Assembly (NCBI RefSeq): GCF_900456975.1 | Contig: NZ_UGYM01000002.1 | Location: 558,001-622,000, forward strand | DNA from: Shewanella baltica | GTDB lineage: Bacteria; Pseudomonadota; Gammaproteobacteria; Enterobacterales; Shewanellaceae | Reading direction: 5' to 3' | DNA length: 64,000 bases | Part shown: piece by piece, positions 9,445 to 17,477 of the stretch | Layout of the letters: each line of letters starts with the position of its first letter | Numbering within the stretch: the first letter of the stretch is position 1 | Notes under the pieces: model-generated | What the model was told of the DNA's origin: nothing | Seen by the model: the letters and a program-made list of their open reading frames with translations, nothing else | Database searches by the model: none | Position numbers and translations under genes: made by a program

Positions 9445-9867
9445 ATGCCGACATATAGTGTGAGTTGTGATCAAGCAGAAATGGATTTTGAGGTTATTCA
9501 TGGTTTTATCAGTAACAGCTATTGGGCGCAGGGCATGCCAAAGGCATTGTTGCGTAAAGCGCTAGCCAATAGCCTGTGTTTTGCTGTGCTTGATAGTGAA
9601 GCTAAGCAAGTGGCCTTTGGCCGCTTAATCACAGATAAAGCCACCTTTGCTTACCTTGCCGATGTGTTTGTACTTGAGTCGCACCGTGGCTTAGGCTTAA
9701 GTAAGTTAATGATGACATCAATTATGGAACATCCTGATTTACAGGGATTAAGGCGGATAATGCTCGCCACCCGCTATGCCCATGGACTCTACGCCCAGTT
9801 TGGTTTTAACGCGGTCGATACGCCTGAAACCTTAATGCAAATTCGGCTTGAGAACCCCTACCTTTAG
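9445..9867 (+). CDS. GNAT family N-acetyltransferase
   Basis: Small acetyl-CoA-dependent acetyltransferase of 140 residues, ATG preceded by AGGGAG at good distance. Motif A of the GNAT fold is seen as ADVFVLESHRGLGLSKLMM, with the pyrophosphate-binding R-x-x-G-x-G/S loop (HRGLGLS). A C-terminal YAHGLYAQFGF segment is common in this subfamily, where the tyrosine can act as general acid. The substrate is unknown. It precedes a DUF4287 gene and a small membrane protein with short gaps, so the three may be co-transcribed. Confidence 0.8.
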   Translation: MPTYSVSCDQAEMDFEVIHGFISNSYWAQGMPKALLRKALANSLCFAVLDSEAKQVAFGRLITDKATFAYLADVFVLESHRGLGLSKLMMTSIMEHPDLQGLRRIMLATRYAHGLYAQFGFNAVDTPETLMQIRLENPYL

Positions 9868-9919
9868 GCTAGATTTTATTGACGTAAATTCTATAAATAT
9901 CAAGATAAGGACATCTGTT

Positions 9920-10162
9920 ATGACAGGAAATACTCACCCAACGACAGTAGCTGATAGCGTAAAAGTGAAAGGCCCCGCATCATATTTCCCTTCTATCGAG
10001 AAAACCTATGGTCAGCCGATCGCCCACTGGCTAACGCTTTTGCAAGGTCTCGAAGGTAAAAAACATATGGAAATGGTGGCTTGGCTTAAGAGTGAACATC
10101 AACTCGGTCATGGGCATGCCAATGCGCTGGTGGCGTATTTTATTAACGAAAAAAGTCGATAG
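9920..10162 (+). CDS. DUF4287 domain protein
   Basis: Protein of 80 residues whose core YFPSIEKTYGQPIAHWLTLL followed by KHMEMVAWLKSEHQLGHGHANALVAYF matches the DUF4287 family as I know it (the same module occurs fused to other domains in actinobacteria). The function is not established. The start ATG 9920 has AAGGA eight bases upstream; an in-frame start at 9848 would overlap the preceding gene without an RBS. Soluble, no signal peptide. Confidence 0.75.
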   Translation: MTGNTHPTTVADSVKVKGPASYFPSIEKTYGQPIAHWLTLLQGLEGKKHMEMVAWLKSEHQLGHGHANALVAYFINEKSR

Positions 10163-10173
10163 CAGTACCTAAC

Positions 10174-10359
10174 ATGACACCATTACAATATGCCTATCTT
10201 GCCAGTTTTATGGTTTCCTCCGCTTTTTTGAATTGGTTACTTGAGGGGCAAGTGCTTTGGGTGAGACTACTTTGCTTAATCTTGTTGTTTTCAACCTTCG
10301 TATTTGCCAGTTTATTCCATAGTTTAAAGCGTTCGATAAACTCACAAGACTCGATATAA
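10174..10359 (+). CDS. Small hypothetical membrane protein
   Basis: 61 residues with two predicted membrane segments (about residues 6-22 and 28-50) and a short basic C-terminus (KRSIN). It starts 11 bases after the DUF4287 stop and so probably belongs to the same transcript. I do not recognise the family. Evidence that it is real is its position, the coherent hydrophobic pattern, and the terminator just beyond it. Confidence 0.5.
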   Translation: MTPLQYAYLASFMVSSAFLNWLLEGQVLWVRLLCLILLFSTFVFASLFHSLKRSINSQDSI

Positions 10360-10368
10360 ATTCTCTTA

Positions 10369-10399
10369 AAAACAAGAAGCCAGCTTGCGCTGGCTTCTT
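10369..10399 (-). terminator. Terminator between convergent genes (mainly for ahpF)
   Basis: An 11-bp perfect stem, AAGAAGCCAGC (10374-10384) with GCTGGCTTCTT (10389-10399) and a TTGC loop. On the minus strand it is followed by GTTTTT, fitting the end of ahpF. The plus side lacks a T-run after the stem but may still slow transcripts from the left. Confidence 0.85.
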
Positions 10400-10424
10400 A
10401 GCTTATGCGGTTAATGTTTAAAGA

Positions 10425-12011
10425 TTAAGCCGCTTTTATATCTGTGGTTTTCGTTTCGGCGGTTTCTTCATCGCTGTGGCGAATGAGGTAATCAAATGCA
10501 CCCAGTGATGCGGTCGCGCCGCTGCCCATGGCAATGATAATTTGCTTAAACGGCGTGTCAGTGACATCGCCTGCCGCAAATACTCCAGGGATGGATGTTT
10601 GACCGCGGGCATCGACAATGATTTCCCCACGTGGCGTCAGTTCAACCACACCTTTTAGCCACTCGGTATTCGGCACTAGCCCAATCTGTACGAAGATACC
10701 TGCAAGTGCGACATGGTGACTCTCGCCTGTTGCTCTGTCTGTGTAGTTCAGGCCATTAACCCGAGTGCCATCGCCAGTCACTTCTGTGGTCATGGCTTGG
10801 GTAATAATCTTGATGTTACCCATAGACGCCGCTTTACGTTGCAGTACATCGTCGGCGCGTAGGGTTTTATCAAACTCCAGCACAGTGACATGTTCTACTA
10901 TGTTGGCAAGGTCGATAGCTGCTTCGATACCTGAGTTACCGCCGCCAATCACCGCCACACGTTTGCCTTTAAATAACGGGCCATCGCAATGTGGGCAGTA
11001 AGCGACACCTTTGCCGCGGTATTCTTTCTCGCCGGGGACGTTCATTTCACGCCAGCGTGCACCTGTGGCTAACAATACGGTACGGCTACGTAATTTAGCG
11101 CCACTTGCCAGTTCAAGCTCGAACAAGCCATCTGTTGATAACGACACTGCCTTTTGGTTGTCCATGATGTCGACTTCGTAGTCTCGTACATGGGCTTCAA
11201 GGTTTGCCACTAGCTTGGGACCTTCGGTCGCTTTGACCGAAATAAAGTTCTCGATACCAACCGTTTCAGCGACTTGGCCGCCAAATTTGTCGGCAACAAT
11301 ACCTGTGCGAAGGCCTTTACGTGCTGCATAAATAGCTGCCGCTGCGCCGGCTGGGCCGCCGCCCACCACTAAGACTTCGAATGGGGCTTTTTCATTAATT
11401 TCATCGGCCTTGCGGCTTGCGGTATTGGTGTCCAGTTTATTGAGGATCTCGCCAATGCTGATACGACCGGCTGCAAACACTTCGCCATTTAAGTAGACAG
11501 AAGGCACGGCCATAATGTTACGGCTCGCCACTTCGTCTTGGAATAGGGCGCCGTCGATCATCACGTTGGTGATATTCGGGTTAATCGCCGCCATCATGTT
11601 CAGTGCCTGTACTACGTCTGGGCAGTTTTGGCAGGTCAGTGAGACGTAAGTTTCAAAGGCATATTTGCCCGGCAGATTGCGGATCTGCTCGATAATGTCA
11701 TCGCTGAGTTTGATTGGGTGTCCACCCGTGTGCAGTAAGGCCAACACAAGTGAGGTAAATTCGTGACCCATAGGCAGACCAGCAAAGCTGATTTGCGTAT
11801 TAAGTTGTGGGTTTATCACTGTCATCGCCGGGGTGCGTTCGCCCTGAGTTTCTTTCAGGCTCACCAGAGAAGATAGGCTGACAATGTCTTGCGCTAAGCT
11901 TTTTAATTCTTGAGACTTTTTGCTCTCATCTGCAGACACGACAAGTTCAACTGGTCTCTTGAGGTTTTGCAGATAGGTTTGCAGTTGATTTTTTAAATTC
12001 GCATCTAACAT
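10425..12011 (-). CDS. ahpF: Alkyl hydroperoxide reductase subunit F (AhpF)
   Basis: NADH-dependent flavoprotein that re-reduces AhpC. The 528 residues comprise an N-terminal tandem thioredoxin domain with the CQNC pair (C127/C130), then a thioredoxin-reductase-like part with the FAD motif GGGPAG (217-222), the redox pair CPHC (339-342), the NADH-binding [10 protein letters not shown], and a C-terminal AAGDVTD. The start ATG 12011 has GGAG at good distance. It lies downstream of ahpC on the same strand, with a 161-base gap containing a structured element. Together they reduce H2O2 and organic hydroperoxides in the cytoplasm. Confidence 0.96.
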   Translation of the reverse strand: MLDANLKNQLQTYLQNLKRPVELVVSADESKKSQELKSLAQDIVSLSSLVSLKETQGERTPAMTVINPQLNTQISFAGLPMGHEFTSLVLALLHTGGHPIKLSDDIIEQIRNLPGKYAFETYVSLTCQNCPDVVQALNMMAAINPNITNVMIDGALFQDEVASRNIMAVPSVYLNGEVFAAGRISIGEILNKLDTNTASRKADEINEKAPFEVLVVGGGPAGAAAAIYAARKGLRTGIVADKFGGQVAETVGIENFISVKATEGPKLVANLEAHVRDYEVDIMDNQKAVSLSTDGLFELELASGAKLRSRTVLLATGARWREMNVPGEKEYRGKGVAYCPHCDGPLFKGKRVAVIGGGNSGIEAAIDLANIVEHVTVLEFDKTLRADDVLQRKAASMGNIKIITQAMTTEVTGDGTRVNGLNYTDRATGESHHVALAGIFVQIGLVPNTEWLKGVVELTPRGEIIVDARGQTSIPGVFAAGDVTDTPFKQIIIAMGSGATASLGAFDYLIRHSDEETAETKTTDIKAA

Positions 12012-12051
12012 GTGATGACTCCAAAATCGCGTAAAAGGGAGAGATAAGGGG

Positions 12052-12150
12052 GCCAGTCTAGGCCCTTGCAGGGGCGGGCTTAATCCTTTGCTGCGTGGCG
12101 CTACAACTGTGTTGGCTGTAACGCCAATCAGCTTGGGACGCTAGACTGGC
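12052..12150. repeat. Structured inverted-repeat element between ahpC and ahpF
   Basis: A 99-base segment is bounded by perfect 10-bp inverted ends, GCCAGTCTAG (12052-12061) and CTAGACTGGC (12141-12150). Inside lies a second stem, GGCGCTACA (12097-12105) with TGTAACGCC (12117-12125), one mismatch. GGGG flanks both outer ends. It may be a REP/MITE-type insertion or an mRNA fold that sets the ratio of AhpC to AhpF. Confidence 0.55.
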
Positions 12151-12172
12151 GGGGTTGACGCTTTGGGCTAAA

Positions 12173-12742
12173 TTAGATTTTGCCAACTAGGTCTAAAGAC
12201 GGTGCTAATGTGTCGTCACCTGGTTGCCATTTAGCTGGGCAAACTTCGCCATCGTGAGTCGCAACATATTGAGCTGCTTGAATTTTACGAACTAGCTCTT
12301 GAGCGCTACGGCCGATGCCTAAATCGTGAACTTCGCTGACCTTGATTTGGCCTTCTGGGTTAATCACGAAAGTACCACGCAGTGCTAAACCGTCTTCTTC
12401 AATCATCACGCCGAAGTTACGGCTGATGGTGCCTGTAGGGTCAGCCAGCATTGGGAAGTTGATCTTCTTGATGGTGTCTGACGTGTCATGCCACGCTTTG
12501 TGAGTGAAGTGAGTGTCAGTTGATACTGAGTAAACTTCAACGCCCATGCCTTTCAGCTGCTCGTAGTAATCAGCCATGTCGCCTAATTCAGTTGGGCAAA
12601 CAAAGGTGAAGTCAGCAGGGTAGAAGAATACAACTGACCATTTACCTAACAGGTCTTGTTCCGTTACTGGAACGAACTCACCATTGTGATACGCAGTGGC
12701 TTTGAATGGTTTGATTGTGCTGTTGATAATTGATTGAGTCAT
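12173..12742 (-). CDS. ahpC: Peroxiredoxin AhpC (alkyl hydroperoxide reductase subunit C)
   Basis: Typical 2-Cys peroxiredoxin of 189 residues. The peroxidatic cysteine is C49 in DFTFVCPTEL, the resolving cysteine C168 in GEVCPAKWQPG. It reduces H2O2, alkyl hydroperoxides and peroxynitrite and is recycled by AhpF. The start ATG 12742 follows GGAAGC. It is the first gene of a leftward ahpC-ahpF unit. The upstream region holds a plausible but imperfect OxyR-type site. Confidence 0.96.
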   Translation of the reverse strand: MTQSIINSTIKPFKATAYHNGEFVPVTEQDLLGKWSVVFFYPADFTFVCPTELGDMADYYEQLKGMGVEVYSVSTDTHFTHKAWHDTSDTIKKINFPMLADPTGTISRNFGVMIEEDGLALRGTFVINPEGQIKVSEVHDLGIGRSAQELVRKIQAAQYVATHDGEVCPAKWQPGDDTLAPSLDLVGKI

Positions 12743-12846
12743 TTTATGCTTCCATTTAGTTGATGATTGCTTAAGTTCATAACGAGGACATTTGCTTGCG
12801 TCCTGTCGATGTGAAGCATATTACCGACTCGCTTAAAATTAAGATA

Positions 12847-12883
12847 ACGGATAAAAACTATTATCCTAATCGATTAAATCGAA
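12847..12883. promoter_or_regulatory. Possible OxyR-type site upstream of ahpC
   Basis: With the OxyR spacing of four tetranucleotides 11 bases apart (ATAG/CTAT alternating), this stretch reads ACGG, CTAT, ATCG, CGAA: 11 of 16 positions fit. It lies about 105-140 bases before the ahpC start. Peroxide control of ahpC by OxyR is well known in related bacteria; the site itself is an inference. Confidence 0.3.
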
Positions 12884-13010
12884 TGCTAATGCGATTCGGT
12901 CGGACTCAATCGGTTTTTCCACAGCAGCTGCGGACTTGGTGTGATTGGGGTTGGATCTGGATTGTATGCGATGACTTTTCAGTGGATAGGTTGAGCTAAA
13001 TCTCAGGCAT

Positions 13011-13037
13011 AAAAAAGGGATATCAATGATATCCCTT
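13011..13037 (-). terminator. Leftward terminator, probably the original one of the aminopeptidase gene
   Basis: Stem AAGGGATATC - AAT - GATATCCCTT; on the minus strand it is followed by seven or so T. No gene on the minus strand ends nearby except the aminopeptidase, whose stop is now 1.2 kb away because of the MITE and IS. Removing those elements would put this hairpin about 70 bases after the stop. Confidence 0.7.
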
Positions 13038-13181
13038 AAATATAAATTCAATTAAAACAAGGCCGCGTTGCGAATGCAGAGGTGTTCGGCAAGTGAGCTG
13101 TGATTACTTAACCTGAACTCGGGATAACGAGTGTCGAAAAATCTAAATTTAACAAAACTAAATCAATGCTATAAATGATTA

Positions 13182-14060
13182 GGGTCTGTTGATCTTTCGA
13201 GAGTGATTTTTAGACAGCATGGCAAGACGTTATAATTTGCTTCGCCAAAAGTAACCATAACCTCAAGCCATGCCAAGACTTATGCTAACCGATGCACGCT
13301 GGGAAAAGCTATTTCATTTAATGAAAAGCACAGGCCGTGTTTATGACAAACCTGAACATAGACAAACATTCGAAGGTATTCTTTACCGGCTTAGAACAGG
13401 TATCCCTTGGCGAGATTTACCTAAAGAGTTCGGTCATTGGAGCACGGTCTTTAGACGGTTTCATTTATGGTCTAAGAAAGGCGTTCTAGCACATTTATTC
13501 AAGGCCTTAGCCAACCTTGCTGATATAGAATGGGTCTTTATTGATGGCTCGATAGTGCGGGCTCACCAGCACAGTGCAGGTGCAGCGACGCTAAATAATG
13601 AGAGTATTGGTAAAAGTCGAGGCGGTAATTCAACCAAAATTCACTTAGCCGTCGACAGCGGAGGATTACCGATTTATTTCGAATTATCAGAAGGCCAAAA
13701 ACACGATATTACACACGCCCCCAGCTTAATTGAACACCTGAAGCAGGTTGATACCGTCATTGCAGATAAAGGTTATGACAGCGATGCATTTCGTGAACTT
13801 ATCGCAAATAAAGGCGGGAAATCTGTTATTCCAAGGCGCCGCTATAAGAATACACCTCAAGAAAGAGTCGATTGGTGCTTATATCGGTATCGACATTTAG
13901 TGGAGAATGCTTTTGGAAGAATTAAACATTATCGAGCAATATCAACAAGGTATGACAAGCTAGCAAGAAATTACGCCAGTATGGTGTCACTGGCGTTTAT
14001 GTTAATGTGGCTGCCGATGTATTGCTGAACACCATTTGTACAGCAAAGATCAACAGACCC
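13182..14060 (+). mobile_element. IS5-family insertion sequence, 879 bp, apparently intact
   Basis: Perfect 16-bp terminal inverted repeats GGGTCTGTTGATCTTT (13182-13197) and AAAGATCAACAGACCC (14045-14060), flanked by a TA duplication (13180-13181 and 14061-14062). One transposase gene fills it. The TA target and the protein type fit the IS427-like branch of IS5. I cannot give the registered name with certainty. Confidence 0.92.
13270..14028 (+). CDS. IS5-family DDE transposase
   Basis: 252-residue transposase with the N-terminal DUF4096-type region (LTDARWEKL ... GIPWRDLP) and a DDE core: D in WVFIDGSIVRAHQH, D in VIADKGYDSD, E in RHLVENAFGRIKHYRAI, the last showing the Y/R-x3-E-x6-K signature. 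Many relatives in the IS427 group encode the protein in two overlapping frames with a frameshift; here it is one continuous frame. It looks complete, so the element may be active. Confidence 0.95.
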   Translation: MPRLMLTDARWEKLFHLMKSTGRVYDKPEHRQTFEGILYRLRTGIPWRDLPKEFGHWSTVFRRFHLWSKKGVLAHLFKALANLADIEWVFIDGSIVRAHQHSAGAATLNNESIGKSRGGNSTKIHLAVDSGGLPIYFELSEGQKHDITHAPSLIEHLKQVDTVIADKGYDSDAFRELIANKGGKSVIPRRRYKNTPQERVDWCLYRYRHLVENAFGRIKHYRAISTRYDKLARNYASMVSLAFMLMWLPMYC

Positions 14061-14219
14061 TAGTTTGAAAAGAAAAATCTATTTCCTGACTGAATGCGCA
14101 GATTTTTGCGCATATCAAGGCGCTCTGTCGTACGCCATAGCGAGCTATGGTTAGACAGAGCAACGCAGAGAGGCCCGAAAAGATGCCTATTCAGCGGCTC
14201 TGCTTATCCCGAGCTCAGG

Positions 14220-15752
14220 TTACTTAGCTTTAGATTGAGTTAACCAAGTGCTGAGTAAGCGTACGCCGTAACCTGTGGCGCCCGCAGGAACAACGGCGGT
14301 ATCGGTGGCGGTTAAGGCATTACCCGCGATATCGAGATGTGCCCAAGGCTGTTCGCCCGCAAAGCGTTTTAAGAACATGGCCGCAGAGGAAGCGCCTGCG
14401 CTGCCTTCTTTTCCGGTGTTTTTCAGATCCGCGATAGTGGATTTAAGCTCATCATCGTAGGCTTGATCTAAGGGTAGACGCCACACTTTCTCGCCAACCT
14501 GTTGTCCCGCATAGGTTAACTGCTGAACCAAGGTTTCTGAGTCGGTAAACAATCCCGCATATACGCTGCCGAGTGCGCCGACTTTAGATCCCGTTAAGGT
14601 CGCGACATCCACTATGATGGAAGGCTTATAGTTTTCTCTGGCATACCAGAGGCCATCGGCCAGCACTAAGCGACCTTCTGCATCGGTATTGAGCACTTCA
14701 ACGGTTAGCCCTTGGGCAGTTTTAATCACGTCCCCAGGGATCATTGCGTGGCCAGAGATCATGTTCTCCGCCATTGGCATAATCGCGACTACGTTGACTG
14801 GCGCCTTTTGGAGTGCCATGGCTTTAATGGTGCCGAGCACAGTGGCTGCGCCCGCCATGTCTGACTTCATCCGTGCGATAGAAGTGCCCGTCGCCTTAAT
14901 GTTGTAACCGCCAGAGTCGAAGGTGATACCTTTACCGACCAGTGCGATTGGCGCATCTTTGCTGCCCGGCCAATGGGCAACCACTAACTTAGGTGGGCGT
15001 TCGCTGCCTTTACCCACTGCCGCCAAGGCGCCCAGTTGTAGGCGTTCGATATCTTTGGCTTCTAATACTGTGACTTTAACGCCGAGGGATTTGAGTTTTC
15101 TCGCCTCATTGGCAAAGCTGTCTGGATACATAATGCCTGCGGGCGCATTTGTGAGATCGCGCGCTAAAAACACGCCAGCTTCAACCGCTTGCAGATTTTT
15201 ATGGTGTTTCTGGTTGCCACTTAAATCATCGACGGCGATTTGGTAGTTCTTCTCGGCATGGGTACTCGCCTTGAACTGAGTGTAACGATAGCTGCGCAGT
15301 TCAATACCGTGGGCCAACTCTGAGGCAAATAACGGCGCGGCCGTTAAACCTTGAGTGAGTACGCGTACTGTAGCTTGGGGAACCGTATCGAGTTTGGCTG
15401 CAATATTGCCACCGATTGTATTGATATCACCGGGCGTTAGGTTTTTTGCATCGCCAATGCCGACCAGTAAAACCCGCTTAGCATCGATTTCACTCGGCAC
15501 TAAAATCTCGAGGATTTCACCTTGCTTACCGGAAAAGCTGTTATCTGCCGTCGCTAGGTTTAATTGGTCTTGGGTCGACTGAGGTAAAAAATCGATCCCA
15601 TAGGTAGTAGCATCAGCGCTTTGGAATAGCACTAATGTATCTGAATTCAGTGAGCTACGAGTGTCAAAACTAAAAATCTCGGCGTTAGCATTGAGAGAGT
15701 TAAGGCACGCCAGAGCCATAACGCTTAACATAAATTTGTGCTTATTTTTCAT
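14220..15752 (-). CDS. Secreted leucyl aminopeptidase (M17 family, PepA-like)
   Basis: Two-metal aminopeptidase of 510 residues. It has a signal peptide (MKNKHKFMLSVMALACLNSLNANA) absent from cytosolic PepA, so it should act in the periplasm or outside. An N-terminal macro-like domain is followed by the M17 catalytic domain: GKGITFDSGGYNIK (metal-binding K and D), MKSDMAGAA, and the signature NTDAEGRLVLADG. Metal ligands appear complete. The stop codon TAA lies at the boundary of the MITE-like element: the element's first base supplies the last base of the stop, and its sequence without the insertion would also give TAA, so the protein is unchanged. Its natural terminator seems to have been moved away. 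Confidence 0.92.
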   Translation of the reverse strand: MKNKHKFMLSVMALACLNSLNANAEIFSFDTRSSLNSDTLVLFQSADATTYGIDFLPQSTQDQLNLATADNSFSGKQGEILEILVPSEIDAKRVLLVGIGDAKNLTPGDINTIGGNIAAKLDTVPQATVRVLTQGLTAAPLFASELAHGIELRSYRYTQFKASTHAEKNYQIAVDDLSGNQKHHKNLQAVEAGVFLARDLTNAPAGIMYPDSFANEARKLKSLGVKVTVLEAKDIERLQLGALAAVGKGSERPPKLVVAHWPGSKDAPIALVGKGITFDSGGYNIKATGTSIARMKSDMAGAATVLGTIKAMALQKAPVNVVAIMPMAENMISGHAMIPGDVIKTAQGLTVEVLNTDAEGRLVLADGLWYARENYKPSIIVDVATLTGSKVGALGSVYAGLFTDSETLVQQLTYAGQQVGEKVWRLPLDQAYDDELKSTIADLKNTGKEGSAGASSAAMFLKRFAGEQPWAHLDIAGNALTATDTAVVPAGATGYGVRLLSTWLTQSKAK

Positions 15753-15841
15753 GGTGACAGCTCATATCATAGGAGTGTGAGAAGAATATCAAAGCTCAGC
15801 CTTAGGGTTAACTAATTTAAGCTATTTTGCTGATATTAATA

Positions 15842-16627
15842 TTAAATCCAAGGCCCAAAGCGTGTCAGTGATCGCTCAAGGGCAAAACCCAATTGTTGCG
15901 ACAAAGATTGAGCCTGACTTTTCAGGGCCGACGTGCCTAAAAGCTGTGGCGATTGGCTCGCAAATATCACCCAATTACCGCCGCCAGTGAGGCAAGCATT
16001 CACATGGGCAAAGTGTTGTTGTAAGTCGGCTAATAATTCGCGATTTTGGCTATGTTCTTTCCAGCAGTTCAGCACTAAATAACCGTTGGGTTTAATGAGG
16101 TTAGTGCATTGCTCAAGGAATACTGGCGAAAGCTGTCCCGTTTCAACGCCTTTGGCTGTGTAGATATCGGCAAAAATCACATCGACTTTTTTATGATCGC
16201 CTGCGGCCAAAAAGGCGATGGCATCATCATTGATAAGATTGAGCTTTTTACCTATCGGCAGTTGAAAATAGCGCTTAGCTAACTCAATCACCGCGGGGCG
16301 TAATTCCACCGCCGTCAACTTTATTGCCGCGTCGAAATTGCGCAGAGAATGGATAATCGAGCCGCCGCCTAAACCTAAAACGATGGCGCTCTTAGGCTTA
16401 CAAAACAGCAAAACCAACAACATGGCTTGCACATAAGTGTGCTGGGGAATATGGGGCGCAGCCTTGAGGATTTTACTCTGCTCGTCGTTATCCCCAAAGG
16501 ACAGGATCCGTGAGTCGTCGTAATCGATTACGCGGATTGGGCCTAGTGCGTCTTGGGTTTCATGTAAGAGGGTAGAATCGGCCATATTGGATTTATTACT
16601 CGGTTTAGCTGTTTGGCTCGCTTGCAC
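15842..16627 (-). CDS. Spermine/spermidine synthase-like methyltransferase-fold protein
   Basis: 261 residues from GTG 16627; an ATG at 16585 (MADSTLLHETQD) is a good alternative and matches where relatives begin. The fold is that of SAM-type transferases: LLHETQD ... IRVIDYDDSRILSF, the nucleotide loop VLGLGGGSI, the acidic strand end TAVELRP, and DVIFADIY at the catalytic position of aminopropyltransferases. Such stand-alone proteins are often annotated as spermidine synthase, but many lack proven activity; no SpeD partner is nearby. It faces the mscS-type gene with a 64-base gap. Confidence 0.75.
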   Translation of the reverse strand: MQASQTAKPSNKSNMADSTLLHETQDALGPIRVIDYDDSRILSFGDNDEQSKILKAAPHIPQHTYVQAMLLVLLFCKPKSAIVLGLGGGSIIHSLRNFDAAIKLTAVELRPAVIELAKRYFQLPIGKKLNLINDDAIAFLAAGDHKKVDVIFADIYTAKGVETGQLSPVFLEQCTNLIKPNGYLVLNCWKEHSQNRELLADLQQHFAHVNACLTGGGNWVIFASQSPQLLGTSALKSQAQSLSQQLGFALERSLTRFGPWI

Positions 16628-16691
16628 AGGCTATAACTGCTCGCGCAAAAAAGTTAGAATTCAGACAGTTTTAGTTAATTGAGCCGCTATT

Positions 16692-17237
16692 ATGACAAAT
16701 CAAATCCTGCTTGCCTGTATTTATCTTGCAGTGTTTCTCTTTTTACAGCGCGCCTTAACCCATTGGGTGAGAAAACTGGCGCAAATGAAGCAAGTGAGTG
16801 TGGCGCGGACCAGTTTAGTCACCCGTTTTATTTCCTATGTGATGTTTTTTATTACCTTGTCACTGATGGCGGTCTCGCTTGGGCTGGGCTATCAAGATGT
16901 GTCGCTATTTGTGTCATCTGCCTTCGCTGTGATGGGCGTAGCATTAGTCGCTCAGTGGTCAATATTGAGTAACTTAACTGCAGGCGTGCTGATCTTTTTC
17001 GTGTTTCCCTATCGTATCGGCGAGCGTATTCGAGTGGTTGATAAGGATGAAGATATTAGCGGCGTGATCATCGAAATTGCGTTATTCCATGTGCTGATCC
17101 ATCGCGATAATGGCGATACTATTACTTATCCCAATAACTTGATGCTGCAAAAGGCAGTGTTAAAGCTCGCCGATCAGACTCCCTTGGCCGAACGTCAGGC
17201 GTTACTCGAAGGCAAGAAGAAGTTTGATCCTGAGTAG
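16692..17237 (+). CDS. Small MscS-family mechanosensitive channel protein
   Basis: 181 residues. Two membrane segments precede the pore-lining helix region (SSAFAVMGVALVAQWSILSNLTAGVLIF), followed by the beta domain (YRIGERIRVVDKDEDISG ... HRDNGDTITYPNNL), which is the MscS signature. It lacks the large N-terminal extension and most of the C-terminal cage of E. coli MscS (286 residues), so it belongs to the short type. Probable role in osmotic downshift or ion leakage at the inner membrane. Confidence 0.85.
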   Translation: MTNQILLACIYLAVFLFLQRALTHWVRKLAQMKQVSVARTSLVTRFISYVMFFITLSLMAVSLGLGYQDVSLFVSSAFAVMGVALVAQWSILSNLTAGVLIFFVFPYRIGERIRVVDKDEDISGVIIEIALFHVLIHRDNGDTITYPNNLMLQKAVLKLADQTPLAERQALLEGKKKFDPE

Positions 17238-17341
17238 TGTATATAACGAAGCCGCAGTGTATTGATTATCGAGCTGTGTTGAGTGCTCGCGGGCGCTTAG
17301 TCCTATTATCGTGTCATTAGGTGTGTTTGCTTACGTACTCT

Positions 17342-17395
17342 TGACTAACAAATAGCGGCTGGCTAATAAATAGCAACTGACTAACCAATAGCGGT
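17342..17395. repeat. Three imperfect 18-bp tandem repeats
   Basis: Units start at 17342, 17360 and 17378 and share the pattern TGRCTAAYAAATAGCRRC (third unit has C for one A). A looser pair of CACTTAACTAAC units follows near 17429-17466. Non-coding, just beyond the stop of the leftward PepSY gene. Confidence 0.7.
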
Positions 17396-17477
17396 GCACG
17401 ATGAGATGAAATCGCTTTTGCCGTTCTAGCCACTTAACTAACGCTTAAATAGCACTTAACTAACACCTGACTAAGAC

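Larger units (their letters stand above)
13111..14220. mobile_element. MITE-like element split by an IS
   Basis: The ends form a 17-bp inverted repeat with one mismatch: ACCTGAACTCGGGATAA (13111-13127) and TTATCCCGAGCTCAGGT (14204-14220). The direct repeat TACTTA flanks both sides (13105-13110 and 14221-14226), as expected of a target-site duplication. Without the inserted IS and its TA duplication the element is about 229 bp and has no reading frame. Internal hairpins: ATGCGCA/TGCGCAT (14094-14113) and CTCTGTC..CCATAG/CTATGG..GACAGAG (14123-14160). I recall similar ends in other Shewanella genomes, but did not search. Confidence 0.75.

Noticed and set aside
12796..12999. 67-codon plus-strand frame in the ahpC upstream region
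   Set aside because: It lies over the ahpC promoter, has no RBS, and its composition is not protein-like.
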